Positions 16,201 through 23,697 are shown, counted from the stretch's first letter. The stretch is 51,453 nucleotides of DNA from Dichloromethanomonas sp964477085 (GCA_964477085.1 CAYZDF010000014.1:1-51453); one strand, 5' to 3'. Made by a program: numbers and translations. The notes: generated by a model not told the origin, from the letters alone.

Positions 16201-16739
16201 TCATTCAGGCCGTGATCTTGAATTTCCAGAAAGAAATGATCTTTTCCAAATATATCTTTGAGTTCCAGTGCCGTCGCTCTCGCTCTGGTGTAATTATCCT
16301 GAAGAAGATATTCAGGGATTTCACCAGCGAGACAACCGCTTAAGGCAATTAAGCCCTGACTGTACGCTGCCAAAAGCTCTTTATCAGCCCGGGGTTTATA
16401 GTAGAATCCATCAATATAGGCCTGTGAAACGATTTTCACAAGATTACGGTAACCTTGTTCATTTTCAGCAAGCAGAACGAGGTGATTGTTCCGGTCGTCT
16501 TTACCCATAACCTTTTCCGTTCTCTTGCCTGGAGCCATGTAGATCTCACAGCCAATAACAGGTTTGATCCCTTGTTTTTGGCATGCTTTATAGAAATCGA
16601 TAACGCCGAACATAACTCCGTGATCCGTAATCGCCAGGGCCGGCATATCCATTTCTGCTGCTCGACGGGCAAGCTCATTGATACGTGCTGCACCGTCCAA
16701 TAAACTATATTCTGTATGCACATGAAGATGTGTGAACAT
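13272..16739 (-). CDS. dnaE: DNA polymerase III alpha subunit, DnaE type
   Basis: Family C polymerase of 1155 residues. The N-terminal PHP domain starts HLHVHTEYSLLDG (residues 4-16). The polymerase core has GPGRGSAA (353-360) and the catalytic triad region PDIDIDFD (394-401). A helix-hairpin-helix and an OB-fold region (about residues 970-1050) follow. In low-GC Gram-positives DnaE extends primers alongside PolC. The start lies 4 bases after the ytoI stop, so the two are one transcript; a ytoI-dnaE neighbourhood also exists in Bacillus. Confidence 0.97.
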   Translation of the reverse strand: MFTHLHVHTEYSLLDGAARINELARRAAEMDMPALAITDHGVMFGVIDFYKACQKQGIKPVIGCEIYMAPGKRTEKVMGKDDRNNHLVLLAENEQGYRNLVKIVSQAYIDGFYYKPRADKELLAAYSQGLIALSGCLAGEIPEYLLQDNYTRARATALELKDIFGKDHFFLEIQDHGLNDQRKVNSGLRKLSQETGIPLVATNDVHYVHREDAFIQDVLLCIQTGKTLSNVNRMSFEGKEFYLKSKEEMSLLFGETPEVLTITNEIAQRCNVTFTFGKHFLPIYEVPEGTTLDEYLMELCWKAFPLFYPNATDWERQRLQYELEIIIQTGFSGYFLIVSDFCRYAREHGVAVGPGRGSAAASMVAYLLGITSVEPLRHDLLFERFLNPERISMPDIDIDFDPDGREKVINYVTEKYGADKVCQIITFGTMGAKAAIRDVGRVLDIPLGKVDRVAKAVPFEIGMTLERALTVSPDLQKMVAEEEDVKRLYEISKSLEGMPRHASTHAAGVVIAREPLTNYLPLQKTADGFLMTQFPMKTVEEIGLLKMDFLGLRNLTIITKTHQSIKQTRDFDLDIDHLPLEDKATYDLLSEGNSTGVFQLESGGMRAILKDLKPNCFEDIIAVLALYRPGPMEQIPEFVRRKHGGKISYLHPKLEEILKTTHGIIVYQEQVMQIAQNLAGYSLGRADLLRRAMGKKDKKTMAEESRNFVHGLQDEKGEWIVPGAVRLGLKEKEAEEIFDLMAKFAEYGFNKGHATAYAMISYQTAYLKANYPLEFTASLLSSVIGSSDKVSFYIQEARAAGIEILPPDVQYSYNDFTIENNAIRFGLEAIRNVGGQLVDKIIQERKHDQFGSFYDFILRMDSRVMNKRALESLIKAGAFQSLCNRAQAMHVMDQALELAQNRQKDMESGQISLFDLDTKLDEGLIIPDLPEFEESEILKMEKEYMGIYLTTHPLLSVQELLKRTTSSDIAACLETQEEKKIILGGIINAFRQTITKKGEMMASFMLEDLSGTIEVLVFPRLFAETVRLDNDQIVLVKGRYYINEEEKKIFAEKISPLEEYAAITQTSATLEKQEEIPIVPKMERLFLKIDRNDNTELVEQVRILLGSYHGNHPVYFFFQDSSKVFEVSKNLYIRKSEALEAKLIELLGKENVKWQ

Positions 16740-16743
16740 AATG

Positions 16744-18054
16744 TTAATTCTTTTCCCCCATACGGGCAGTCATCAGACCTTTAACCAGCAACATTCCCTG
16801 ATCATTGGACACTTCAATTTCGATATTGCAGTGTTTTTTCGTTACCAGAAGCAGTTTGGCTGTGATACTGATTTCTGTTCCCACTGGAACAGGATATAGT
16901 TGATAAAAAGTAAAATTCTCTGTGAGTGCATCGATCCGGTATTTTTTCCTCAGAGCGATATAACCGGCGGTGTTCATCAGAGTTGTCATGACGCCATAGG
17001 AGGCGGAGCCAAATTCATTAGACATGAACTGGGTTATTTCTCCCCTAATGGTCAGATTTTCTGACTCCTGAGCATAACGGAATCCGCTTAAGACCAGATT
17101 ATCAACCGTTTCACCGAACTGAGGCTGTTTTTGAATCTGCTGTAAGGCTTCTAATACATCCTGTAGGCTGACGATCCCGACAAGCTTTCTATTATCGACA
17201 ACAGCCGTGATTTCTAAGCCTTCCCACACCATTTTACGGGAAATATGGGTTACAGAGTCATCCCTTCCCACAGTGAAAGGATTGGGATTCATCACCTGAC
17301 TGATTTGTACATCCTGATCTGCGCCTGCTACATCGACTGCGGTTACAATACCAATCACATTCTCTTCTTCGTCTATGACCGGGAATCGGCTGTGCCCCGT
17401 TGTTTGAGAGAGCTTATACCAGTCTCCCACCGTTGCAGAAGGCTTAAGATACCTAACATCCCTTTCCATGATATCTTCAACAAGCAGAAGTTCTTTATCG
17501 ATCAAACGATCAAAAAGGGCTCGATTGATCATAGTGGTTACCACGAAGGTATCGTAGGGCGAGATCATAATCACAGAATTATGGCTTTTAGCAAGATTGA
17601 CAACCTCTTGCGAAGGCTCAAGCCCACCGGTGATCAATAGAGGAACATTATTCTGAAGGGCTAAGATCTGAGCATCCATCCTGTTACCCACGATGCAAAG
17701 GGAATCTTCTTCAAGATAGCGCTCCATATCTTTAAGTTCCATCGCTGCGATGATGAATTTGTTGGGACATTCGGTAAGCCTGTCCTCCCCACAGACCACA
17801 AGTCCTTCAACGATCTGCAAAACTTCCTGGAGCGTAAGATCTTCAATCTGTCTTTCCTTAACACCTTCGATGCGAAGTGTCCCTACCTTGGGAATAGAGC
17901 GCACGAGGCCTTTATTCTCAGCTTCCTTGATGGCCCTGTATGCCGTTCCTTCACTGACATCCAGTTCTTTAGCAATAAATCGTACGGATACTTTGCTTCC
18001 AATTGCCAGGTCTTCAATGAAACTTAAGATCTGTTGATGTTTTGTTTTACTCAA
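16744..18054 (-). CDS. ytoI: YtoI-like regulator: HTH, DRTGG, two CBS domains and a hot-dog domain
   Basis: 436-residue protein. Residues 1-65 form a winged helix (DVSEGTAYRAIKEAENKGLV). About 70-180 is a DRTGG domain, about 190-310 are paired CBS domains (DRDVRYLKPS and MNPNPFTVGRDDSVTHISRK), and 330-430 is a thioesterase-like hot-dog domain. The DNA-binding head and ligand-binding domains suggest a transcription factor sensing an adenine nucleotide and an acyl-type ligand; this is inference. The start is TTG at 18054, preceded by AGGTGGGG. That ribosome site lies in one arm of an inverted repeat, see 18062-18101. Confidence 0.85.
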   Translation of the reverse strand: MSKTKHQQILSFIEDLAIGSKVSVRFIAKELDVSEGTAYRAIKEAENKGLVRSIPKVGTLRIEGVKERQIEDLTLQEVLQIVEGLVVCGEDRLTECPNKFIIAAMELKDMERYLEEDSLCIVGNRMDAQILALQNNVPLLITGGLEPSQEVVNLAKSHNSVIMISPYDTFVVTTMINRALFDRLIDKELLLVEDIMERDVRYLKPSATVGDWYKLSQTTGHSRFPVIDEEENVIGIVTAVDVAGADQDVQISQVMNPNPFTVGRDDSVTHISRKMVWEGLEITAVVDNRKLVGIVSLQDVLEALQQIQKQPQFGETVDNLVLSGFRYAQESENLTIRGEITQFMSNEFGSASYGVMTTLMNTAGYIALRKKYRIDALTENFTFYQLYPVPVGTEISITAKLLLVTKKHCNIEIEVSNDQGMLLVKGLMTARMGEKN

Positions 18055-18061
18055 TAATAAC

Positions 18062-18101
18062 GCCCCACCTGTTTTTTAATAATTATATCACAAGGTGGGG
18101 C
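18062..18101 (-). promoter_or_regulatory. 9-bp inverted repeat around the -10 box and ribosome site of ytoI
   Basis: GCCCCACCT (18062-18070 on +) and AGGTGGGGC (18093-18101) are perfect complements 22 bases apart. On the - strand the space between them contains TATAAT (18083-18088), a candidate -10 box. The proximal arm AGGTGGGGC supplies the Shine-Dalgarno sequence of ytoI. It is either an operator straddling the promoter or, if transcription begins further upstream, a hairpin that hides the ribosome site. Confidence 0.6.
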
Positions 18102-18153
18102 TTTACACTATTGTTATATAATAAGCTTACATTTTCCTTTAATCTGCCATAAC

Positions 18154-18357
18154 TTATTTCATTTTTCTTAATCGCTGCGACAATAATCCTCCGATTTTAC
18201 CCGAAACCCGTGGGCTTAAAGATTGCCAGCCCTTTTTCTCCACTTCTTCCATAATACCCAGCTCTGAGGCTATTTCTATTTTAAGGTCGTCAATCAGAGT
18301 ATTTTGTTTCTTTTTGCTTTTACCTTTATTAGTATTATTGTCCATTTTGTTTACCAC
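18154..18357 (-). CDS. alpha/beta-type small acid-soluble spore protein
   Basis: 67-residue, lysine-rich protein. It has the SASP pattern: DLKIEIASELGI (the EIASE segment is where the germination protease GPR cuts SASPs), then KKGWQSLSPRVSGKIGG and a basic C-terminus. SASPs coat and protect DNA in dormant spores. The N-terminus is extended by a poly-basic NKGKSKKKQN segment. Most likely it is made in the forespore; a sigma-G promoter was not identified. The small cysteine-rich gene just upstream is only 5 bases away. Confidence 0.8.
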   Translation of the reverse strand: MVNKMDNNTNKGKSKKKQNTLIDDLKIEIASELGIMEEVEKKGWQSLSPRVSGKIGGLLSQRLRKMK

Positions 18358-18362
18358 TCCTT

Positions 18363-18503
18363 CTATAGAATCGAGATCGCTGATTGGTTTCCTTCCTTAT
18401 AAGGACATTCCCATCCCTTGATTTCCACTCCCTGGGTGTGCTTTAGAGTACATACCCCGTTGACTGCAAAGATGCAATTCCGGATACATTCATTTTTCAT
18501 CAT
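18363..18503 (-). CDS. unrecognised 46-residue cysteine-rich protein
   Basis: An ATG-ATG start at 18503 follows AAGGAG ten bases upstream, and the frame ends at TAG 18363-18365, only 5 bases before the SASP gene. Four cysteines at residues 6, 10, 18 and 33 in MKNECIRNCIFAVNGVC...KGWECPYKEG could bind a metal or form disulphides. I do not recognise the family. The good ribosome site and tight spacing to the SASP gene make it likely to be real and co-expressed during sporulation. Confidence 0.6.
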   Translation of the reverse strand: MMKNECIRNCIFAVNGVCTLKHTQGVEIKGWECPYKEGNQSAISIL

Positions 18504-18542
18504 CGTAGATCATCTCCTTGGCTTTATTTTTGCCCTAAAAAT

Positions 18543-18573
18543 AAAAAAATATCCTGTAAAAGAAACAGGATAT
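18543..18573 (-). terminator. terminator of trmL-wecA
   Basis: On the - strand, ATATCCTGT (18565-18573) and ACAGGATAT (18549-18557) form a 9-bp stem with a 7-base loop, followed by seven T. Confidence 0.85.
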
Positions 18574-18637
18574 CGATTATTTTCCATTAATGTTATTATG
18601 GGTTAGATCTTAATATCTATACTCTATTTATTTTGAG

Positions 18638-19741
18638 TTACTTAGCAGAATCTTTCGACTTATTCTTACCCGCATTATCTGATCGGATATTCACCGTATC
18701 CTTAAAGGCACTTTTTACGCTCGTCTCATGCAGCTTTAACCAACGGAATTTTCGGAACATGATTCTAAGAATGACAACAAGATTAAGTATAACGAGTAAT
18801 AATGCAGTCAGCCAGTTATCATAAACACAGAAAATTGCTGCTAATCCGAAACAAGCACTGATGGCGTATAGAATAAGAACAGCCTGCTTTTGCGTCAGTC
18901 CCGCGTCCAATAAGCGATGATGCAGATGGCCACGGTCTGCCCTGACGATAGATATACCTTTCCAGCTCCTTCGGATAATTGCAAAGACCAGGTCCGTAAG
19001 TGGCATTCCAAGCACAAGTAGAGGGAAAACTACGCCGAGTATTGTTGCCGTTTTTAGAAGTGCCCAAATTGACACCGCTCCTATCACATAACCTAAAAAC
19101 ATACTTCCGGAGTCACCCATAAATATCTTAGCAGGATGAAAGTTGAAAAAGAGAAAACCGAAACATACTCCTGCTAAGGCCAGCATGAGAAAAGAAGCTG
19201 TTCCTTGATCAATGATATTGGCAGACCAAAATAGAATCAGAGAAGCAATAAAACAGATGCCAGCTGCCAGGCCATCAAGACCATCAGAAATATTAACGGT
19301 ATTGACAATACCGACAATCCATAAGATAGCAAATAAGTACCCGAATAACCCCAGTTCAGTTACCTGACCAATAATCGGTAAATTCATTTGCTCTACAGAT
19401 AATCCGAAGAAGATAGGAATGATAGCTGCAATAATCTGCCATACCAACTTATGTCGGGCTCGAATGTTCTTAATATCATCAATAATGCCTACGGTAAAAA
19501 TAATAGTACTCCCAAGAAAAACCCCTAAAATCATATTATCTACGTTGACGTTTAAAAATACCGCTAACCAAAAAGAAAAATAAATAGCAGCGCCACCCAG
19601 TCTGGGAATAGGGGCAGAATGTATTCTGCGGTCCCCTGGAATATCCATAATATCCCATCTGTTGGCATATACCACTGCCAATGGGGTAGTCATCAAAGCA
19701 AAGATAACAGCTAAAACAAAAGTAACAATATAAGGAATCAT
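18638..19741 (-). CDS. undecaprenyl-phosphate GlcNAc-1-phosphate transferase (WecA/TagO type)
   Basis: Polytopic membrane enzyme of 367 residues that moves GlcNAc-1-P from UDP-GlcNAc to undecaprenyl phosphate, the first step of teichoic acid or surface glycan assembly. About ten to eleven hydrophobic segments surround the cytoplasmic motifs: DDIKNIRARHKLVWQ with the metal-binding DD, NTVNISDGLDGLAAG, GDSGSMFLGY and the HLHHRLLDAGL loop. AGGAGG precedes the ATG. It lies 23 bases after trmL. It could supply lipid-linked precursor for the nearby sugar locus. Confidence 0.93.
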   Translation of the reverse strand: MIPYIVTFVLAVIFALMTTPLAVVYANRWDIMDIPGDRRIHSAPIPRLGGAAIYFSFWLAVFLNVNVDNMILGVFLGSTIIFTVGIIDDIKNIRARHKLVWQIIAAIIPIFFGLSVEQMNLPIIGQVTELGLFGYLFAILWIVGIVNTVNISDGLDGLAAGICFIASLILFWSANIIDQGTASFLMLALAGVCFGFLFFNFHPAKIFMGDSGSMFLGYVIGAVSIWALLKTATILGVVFPLLVLGMPLTDLVFAIIRRSWKGISIVRADRGHLHHRLLDAGLTQKQAVLILYAISACFGLAAIFCVYDNWLTALLLVILNLVVILRIMFRKFRWLKLHETSVKSAFKDTVNIRSDNAGKNKSKDSAK

Positions 19742-19764
19742 CTGCTACCTCCTAAATGCCCTCT

Positions 19765-20241
19765 CTAACAGAGGCCGGGAAAGTTCCACTGGCGCAGTGC
19801 TTCATATGCAACGACTGCGACGGAATTGGAAAGATTAAGTGATCGGGCATCCTGCTTCATGGGCAATCGAATTTGACCTTGTGGATAACGATTAAGGATT
19901 TCGGGTGCTAATCCTTTAGTTTCCTTTCCAAAAAGCAGGAAACATCCTTGTTGATAGCTGACAACATGATAAAATTTTTCTGCTTTGGTTGTAGCAAGAA
20001 AACGTTCACCTTCGGGGTTCTTCTCTTCAAACTCCGCGAAGTTCTCATAAACAAAGACATTGATTAGATGCCAGTAATCCAGGCCTGCCCTCTTCAAATG
20101 CTTGTCCTCAATACTAAAACCCAGAGGTTTAACGAGGTGCAGGTCGGCTCCGACTGCTGCACATAGTCTGGCAATATTTCCGGTATTAGGTGGTATTTCA
20201 GGTTCAACCAAAACAATATTTAAATGACTTCTCATCATCAA
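19765..20241 (-). CDS. trmL: tRNA (cytidine/uridine-34 2'-O)-methyltransferase, TrmL type
   Basis: SPOUT-class methyltransferase of 158 residues that modifies the wobble base of tRNA-Leu isoacceptors, including the CAA one encoded at 12234-12320. Motifs: LVEPEIPPNTGNIARLCAA (about residues 11-29), LLFGKETKGL in the centre, and the knot-forming IRLPMKQDARSLNLSNSVAV near the C-terminus. The ATG triplet start leaves some choice; the ribosome site is weak. The first gene of the trmL-wecA transcript. Confidence 0.93.
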   Translation of the reverse strand: MMMRSHLNIVLVEPEIPPNTGNIARLCAAVGADLHLVKPLGFSIEDKHLKRAGLDYWHLINVFVYENFAEFEEKNPEGERFLATTKAEKFYHVVSYQQGCFLLFGKETKGLAPEILNRYPQGQIRLPMKQDARSLNLSNSVAVVAYEALRQWNFPGLC

Positions 20242-20495
20242 CCATCTATTCTATTTTGGATTAAATTCAAACTGATGTACTTATTATCACGTTACATCTG
20301 AATTTCCAATATATTATAACCTGAAAAAACCTAAAAGTATATTTAATGACATCATTTACATCAGAAAAAAGCTCATAAACCTGATATGTTCGTCAATATA
20401 GCTTGTCAGCTGGAAAATTGAAAGTACTCAGTAGTTGTTATACTCTCCCAGATTGTGATATTATAGTCTAAATTGTTGGAAAGGGGTATTGTCCT

Positions 20496-20993
20496 ATGCT
20501 GTCCGAAGAGGATCGCCGTTTGCTCTATATACTGTCCCAGGATTGTCGATTATCCCCGGAGGAACTGTCCATCCAAACCGGTTTAACCCCGGAATACATA
20601 AATAAAAAGATCAAACAATGGGAAAAGGACAAGGTCATCCTCAAATATAATGTACTCATCAACTATGAGCAACTGGAAGAAGACCGGGTCACCGCTTTAA
20701 TTGATTTGAAAGTCAATCCCCAAAGGGGTCAGGGCTATGATAAAATTGCCCAACGGTTTCAGAAGTTCCCTGAGATCAAGTCGGTCTACCTGATGTCTGG
20801 TGATTTCGACCTCAGCCTTGTCGTAGAAGGTAAAAACATGCATGAGATCGCTCAATTCGTATCGGATAAATTGTCTCCTTTAGAGCTAATCGAAAAGACA
20901 TCAACCCGTTTTATCCTACGTCGATATAAGCAGGATGGAATCGAATTTCACGGAGAGGAAGAAGGGCCTAAACGCCTCATGATTACGCCATGA
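20496..20993 (+). CDS. Lrp/AsnC family transcriptional regulator
   Basis: 165-residue protein. An N-terminal helix-turn-helix (LSPEELSIQTGLTPEYINKKIKQWEKDKVI, about residues 19-48) is followed by the RAM effector domain (VTALIDLKVNPQRG, VYLMSGDFDLSLVVEG). It overlaps the aminotransferase gene by four bases (ATGA), so the two are translationally coupled. The regulator probably responds to an amino acid that the enzyme metabolises. About 250 bases separate it from the divergent trmL gene, room for two promoters; the candidate TTGAAA/TATACT at 20418-20444 has only a 15-base spacer. Confidence 0.9.
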   Translation: MLSEEDRRLLYILSQDCRLSPEELSIQTGLTPEYINKKIKQWEKDKVILKYNVLINYEQLEEDRVTALIDLKVNPQRGQGYDKIAQRFQKFPEIKSVYLMSGDFDLSLVVEGKNMHEIAQFVSDKLSPLELIEKTSTRFILRRYKQDGIEFHGEEEGPKRLMITP

Positions 20994-22150
20994 AGAAATA
21001 TCTATCACCTTTGGCATCAAGCCTTAAACCATCAGGTATTCGTAAATTCTTCGACCTGGCAGCAACAATGGAAGATGTGATCTCTCTCGGTGTAGGTGAA
21101 CCCGACTTTTCCACACCGTGGGTCATGAGAGAAACAGCGATCTTTTCTCTGGAACAGGGTCAGACCATGTACACCAGTAACGCGGGTCTCATTGAATTAA
21201 GACGAGAATTATCTAAATATATGGCTAAACATCAGGGCTTAAATTACAGCCCTGATAATGAGATCCTGGTCACAGTCGGAGCAAGTGAAGCCGTGGACCT
21301 TACTATGCGTGCTCTGATTGTTCCGGGCGACGGGGTACTGATTCCTGACCCCTCTTATGTAGCTTATGCCGGCTGTGCTGCCATTGCCGGTGCAGATATC
21401 CACTATGTTCCTTTAAGAGCTGAACATGATTTCCGCCTCCAGGTGGATGACCTTCAACTAGCCTACACTCCTAACTGTAAGGTCTTAGTTCTTTCCTATC
21501 CGAATAACCCGACGGGAGCGATCATGACAAGGGAAGAACTTCTTCCCATTGCTCGATTTGCTTCTGAGAATGACCTTATCGTGATATCCGACGAAATATA
21601 CTCGGATCTCACCTATGAAGGAAGCCATACCCCATTTGCTACTTTGCCTTACATGAAAAACAGAACCCTCCATGTAAGTGGCTTCTCCAAATCATACGCC
21701 ATGACAGGATGGCGCGTCGGCTATGTGGCTGGACATCCTGATTTTATACAAGCAATGACACGCATACACCAATACACTATTATGTGTGCTCCGATTATGT
21801 CGCAGATTGCAGCGTTAGAAGGACTCAAAAGCGGAGAATCAGCCAAAAAAGAGATGGTCATGGAGTACGACCGTCGCCGTAGAATGCTGGTCAGCGGTTT
21901 TCGGGAGATGGGTCTGGCCTGCTTCGAACCTCTCGGTGCTTTCTATGTCTTCCCAGATATCACGGCGACAGGGTTAAGCTCAGAAGAATTCGCAGAGCAG
22001 CTTCTAAAAGAAGAGAAAGTAGCAGTTGTCCCAGGAACCGCGTTTGGCCCGGCCGGAGAAGGACATATCCGCTGTTCCTATGCCTACTCCACCCAGCAAT
22101 TACAAGAAGCATTGATTAGAATGTCACATTTTGTTAAGAAACGTTTATAG
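20990..22150 (+). CDS. class I/II pyridoxal-phosphate aminotransferase
   Basis: 386-residue fold-type I aminotransferase (aromatic/aspartate type, like PatA or AraT). It has the GVGEPDFSTP substrate segment near residue 34, SYPNNPTGA, the cofactor aspartate region VISDEIYSDL, the Schiff-base lysine in SGFSKSYAMTGWRVGY, and the C-terminal arginine in GEGHIRCSYA. Substrate is not assignable by eye. It is coupled to the Lrp-type gene upstream. A long hairpin (22176-22215, without a T run) and a canonical terminator follow. Confidence 0.93.
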   Translation: MKKYLSPLASSLKPSGIRKFFDLAATMEDVISLGVGEPDFSTPWVMRETAIFSLEQGQTMYTSNAGLIELRRELSKYMAKHQGLNYSPDNEILVTVGASEAVDLTMRALIVPGDGVLIPDPSYVAYAGCAAIAGADIHYVPLRAEHDFRLQVDDLQLAYTPNCKVLVLSYPNNPTGAIMTREELLPIARFASENDLIVISDEIYSDLTYEGSHTPFATLPYMKNRTLHVSGFSKSYAMTGWRVGYVAGHPDFIQAMTRIHQYTIMCAPIMSQIAALEGLKSGESAKKEMVMEYDRRRRMLVSGFREMGLACFEPLGAFYVFPDITATGLSSEEFAEQLLKEEKVAVVPGTAFGPAGEGHIRCSYAYSTQQLQEALIRMSHFVKKRL

Positions 22151-22288
22151 TATGGTGTGACGTATTAATGAGTAAAAGCAGCTGCTAAACCTTTACATGG
22201 AGTTTACAGCTGCTTAATCATATTATCACAATTCTTTGCTATACTTAACTTGTCCCCTCCCTATTGTATTTTTTATATCCCCTTACAT

Positions 22289-22320
22289 CTCCGTAATGTT
22301 ACGGAGTTTTTCTTTTTCTG
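22289..22320 (+). terminator. terminator of the lrp-aminotransferase pair
   Basis: CTCCGTA (22289-22295) and TACGGAG (22300-22306) form a 7-bp stem with a four-base loop, followed by TTTTTCTTTTT. Between the aminotransferase stop and this site there is a further imperfect hairpin, AAGCAGCTG (22176-22184) with CAGCTGCTT (22207-22215). Confidence 0.8.
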
Positions 22321-22358
22321 AAGATATATTTATTTCTGCGGAGGAGCCATTATAAAAA

Positions 22359-23171
22359 TTATTTCTTACTTCTAAAGTAAGCATAAGTCATAGGTTCACC
22401 TTTACCTAGAATTTCCGCGGCAGTCACCTTACCTAGGAAAAGCGTGTGAGTTCCAGCATCCATGGTATCGACCACATCAGCCTCCATGGTGGCAAGAACC
22501 TCATCCGGAAGCATTACACCGGATATTCCGCGGTGAGCCTTGATGCCTTCATATTTATTTTTTTCTCTTCCGGACTTATATCCAAAATTACGGGCAAGGT
22601 CATGCCCTGACTGATCGAGAACAGCTACACCAAACTTACGACTCTTAGTGATAAGCTCATGTGTATAGTTATTCTTATTGATCCCAATAGCGATTTGAAC
22701 AGGGTCAGATGTCAGCTGAAAACACGTATTTGCTGTTTGTCCGTTATCTTTACCGTCTGCATGAGCTGTGATGATAAATAATCCATAGGAAAGAGAACGC
22801 ACCGCTTTCTTAATGGACTCCTCAGCACTGAGCTGTTCAGAAGTTCCATCCAGCCCCTGAAATGAGGCTTTGGCTTCCGTGGGGCCGCTTTCCGTGATTC
22901 TCTCAAACTGGCTGGAATCAACCCCACATACGGGACAAATCTCTGGAGGGGTTTCTCCTTTATGAATATAACCACAGACGATACAGCGCCAGGAAGGCAG
23001 ATCAGGCTTATTTGAATTTTCTTTTACAGTTTCAACTGCGTCAGACACCTTTATTTCATCTTCTTCGACTTTAACGAAATTACTGGAATCCACACCACAC
23101 ACAGGACAGATCTCAGGGGAATTATCTCCCTCATGAATATAGTCACATACTAGACAACGCCATTTCATCAT
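22359..23171 (-). CDS. flavin reductase with two N-terminal rubredoxin-like domains (Hrb-like)
   Basis: 270-residue redox protein. Two short rubredoxin/rubrerythrin-type iron sites lie in tandem: C6-C9-C22-C25 and C63-C66-C79-C82, each as WRCxVCxYIHxG...ICPVCGVDSS. A flavin-reductase (FMN-binding split barrel) domain follows from about residue 118, with TANTCFQLTSDP and a typical C-terminus. Moorella Hrb joins the same domains in the opposite order and feeds electrons to a flavodiiron protein that reduces oxygen or NO; a similar role in oxidative stress is inferred. AAAGGGG precedes the ATG pair. Its downstream end faces the aminotransferase terminator. Confidence 0.88.
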   Translation of the reverse strand: MMKWRCLVCDYIHEGDNSPEICPVCGVDSSNFVKVEEDEIKVSDAVETVKENSNKPDLPSWRCIVCGYIHKGETPPEICPVCGVDSSQFERITESGPTEAKASFQGLDGTSEQLSAEESIKKAVRSLSYGLFIITAHADGKDNGQTANTCFQLTSDPVQIAIGINKNNYTHELITKSRKFGVAVLDQSGHDLARNFGYKSGREKNKYEGIKAHRGISGVMLPDEVLATMEADVVDTMDAGTHTLFLGKVTAAEILGKGEPMTYAYFRSKK

Positions 23172-23197
23172 ACTAATCCCCTTTCAATTATTTATAT

Positions 23198-23484
23198 AAC
23201 TCAACTTTCCCACTTGGAAAACTTATCTAGTTAAATATCTTATATATACTTAACTTTGCTCGGGTCAGTCTTCGTAATGATAGCCGCTTTCGGCTGATTG
23301 CGCCCTCCATGGCGCAAACAGCCGCGCTTCGCAATCCGTGCTCCGCTTGGCGCTGGCTATTCATTACGAAGACTAGTCAGGGGTTGCCGTAAGTTTTTTG
23401 GTTTCATTCTTTTTGACCCATTCTGCTTAATTCAAGAGTCGTCACCTTGAGTTGGGTCTCAAAAGAAGATAGGAAAGTTGAGTT
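23198..23484. repeat. GC-rich palindromic element, copy 1, inside 13-base inverted ends
   Basis: The core at 23267-23374 is a long imperfect palindrome. Outer arms AGTCTTCGTAATGATAGCC (23267-23285) and its complement (23355-23374) differ by one bulged base. Inside is the hairpin CGGCTG-a-TTGCGCC-ctccat-GGCGCAA-a-CAGCCG (23291-23324). Two blocks, 23284-23313 (30 bases) and 23317-23348 (32 bases), recur in reverse orientation at 32961-33077 with two mismatches each. The surrounding 287 bases are bracketed by AACTCAACTTTCC (23198-23210) and its exact complement (23472-23484), like the ends of a small non-autonomous mobile element. No protein is encoded. Confidence 0.7.
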
Positions 23485-23697
23485 AATAATATTAATACCA
23501 CATACAGCTTATCCAAGTATTGTGGTCAGCCTGCAGCAAAGCAAAGGGTTGCCCACAATACGGCACTATCCATAGCACCGTGTAGCAAGCCGTGTAGCAA
23601 GATATTATCGCATCAAATTCGCGCTTATATATATGCTGGCTTTTCGGCTAATTATGTTTAGCCTACGGTAAAGAGTAGTGAACTTATTCTTTAATGT
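23485..23697. other. gene-free region with an inverted repeat and a 12-base tandem duplication
   Basis: No gene is visible. GTATTGTGG (23517-23525) and CCACAATAC (23553-23561) are perfect complements. CCGTGTAGCAAG is duplicated in tandem at 23578-23589 and 23590-23601. Nothing else is recognised before the stop of the epimerase-like gene. Confidence 0.6.

Noticed and set aside
20418..20444. Promoter TTGAAA/TATACT upstream of the Lrp gene
   Set aside because: The 15-base spacer is too short for a confident call.
23172..23697. CRISPR array or insertion sequence in the long gene-free stretch
   Set aside because: There are no regularly spaced repeats and no transposase frame; palindromes and one short doublet account for the structure.
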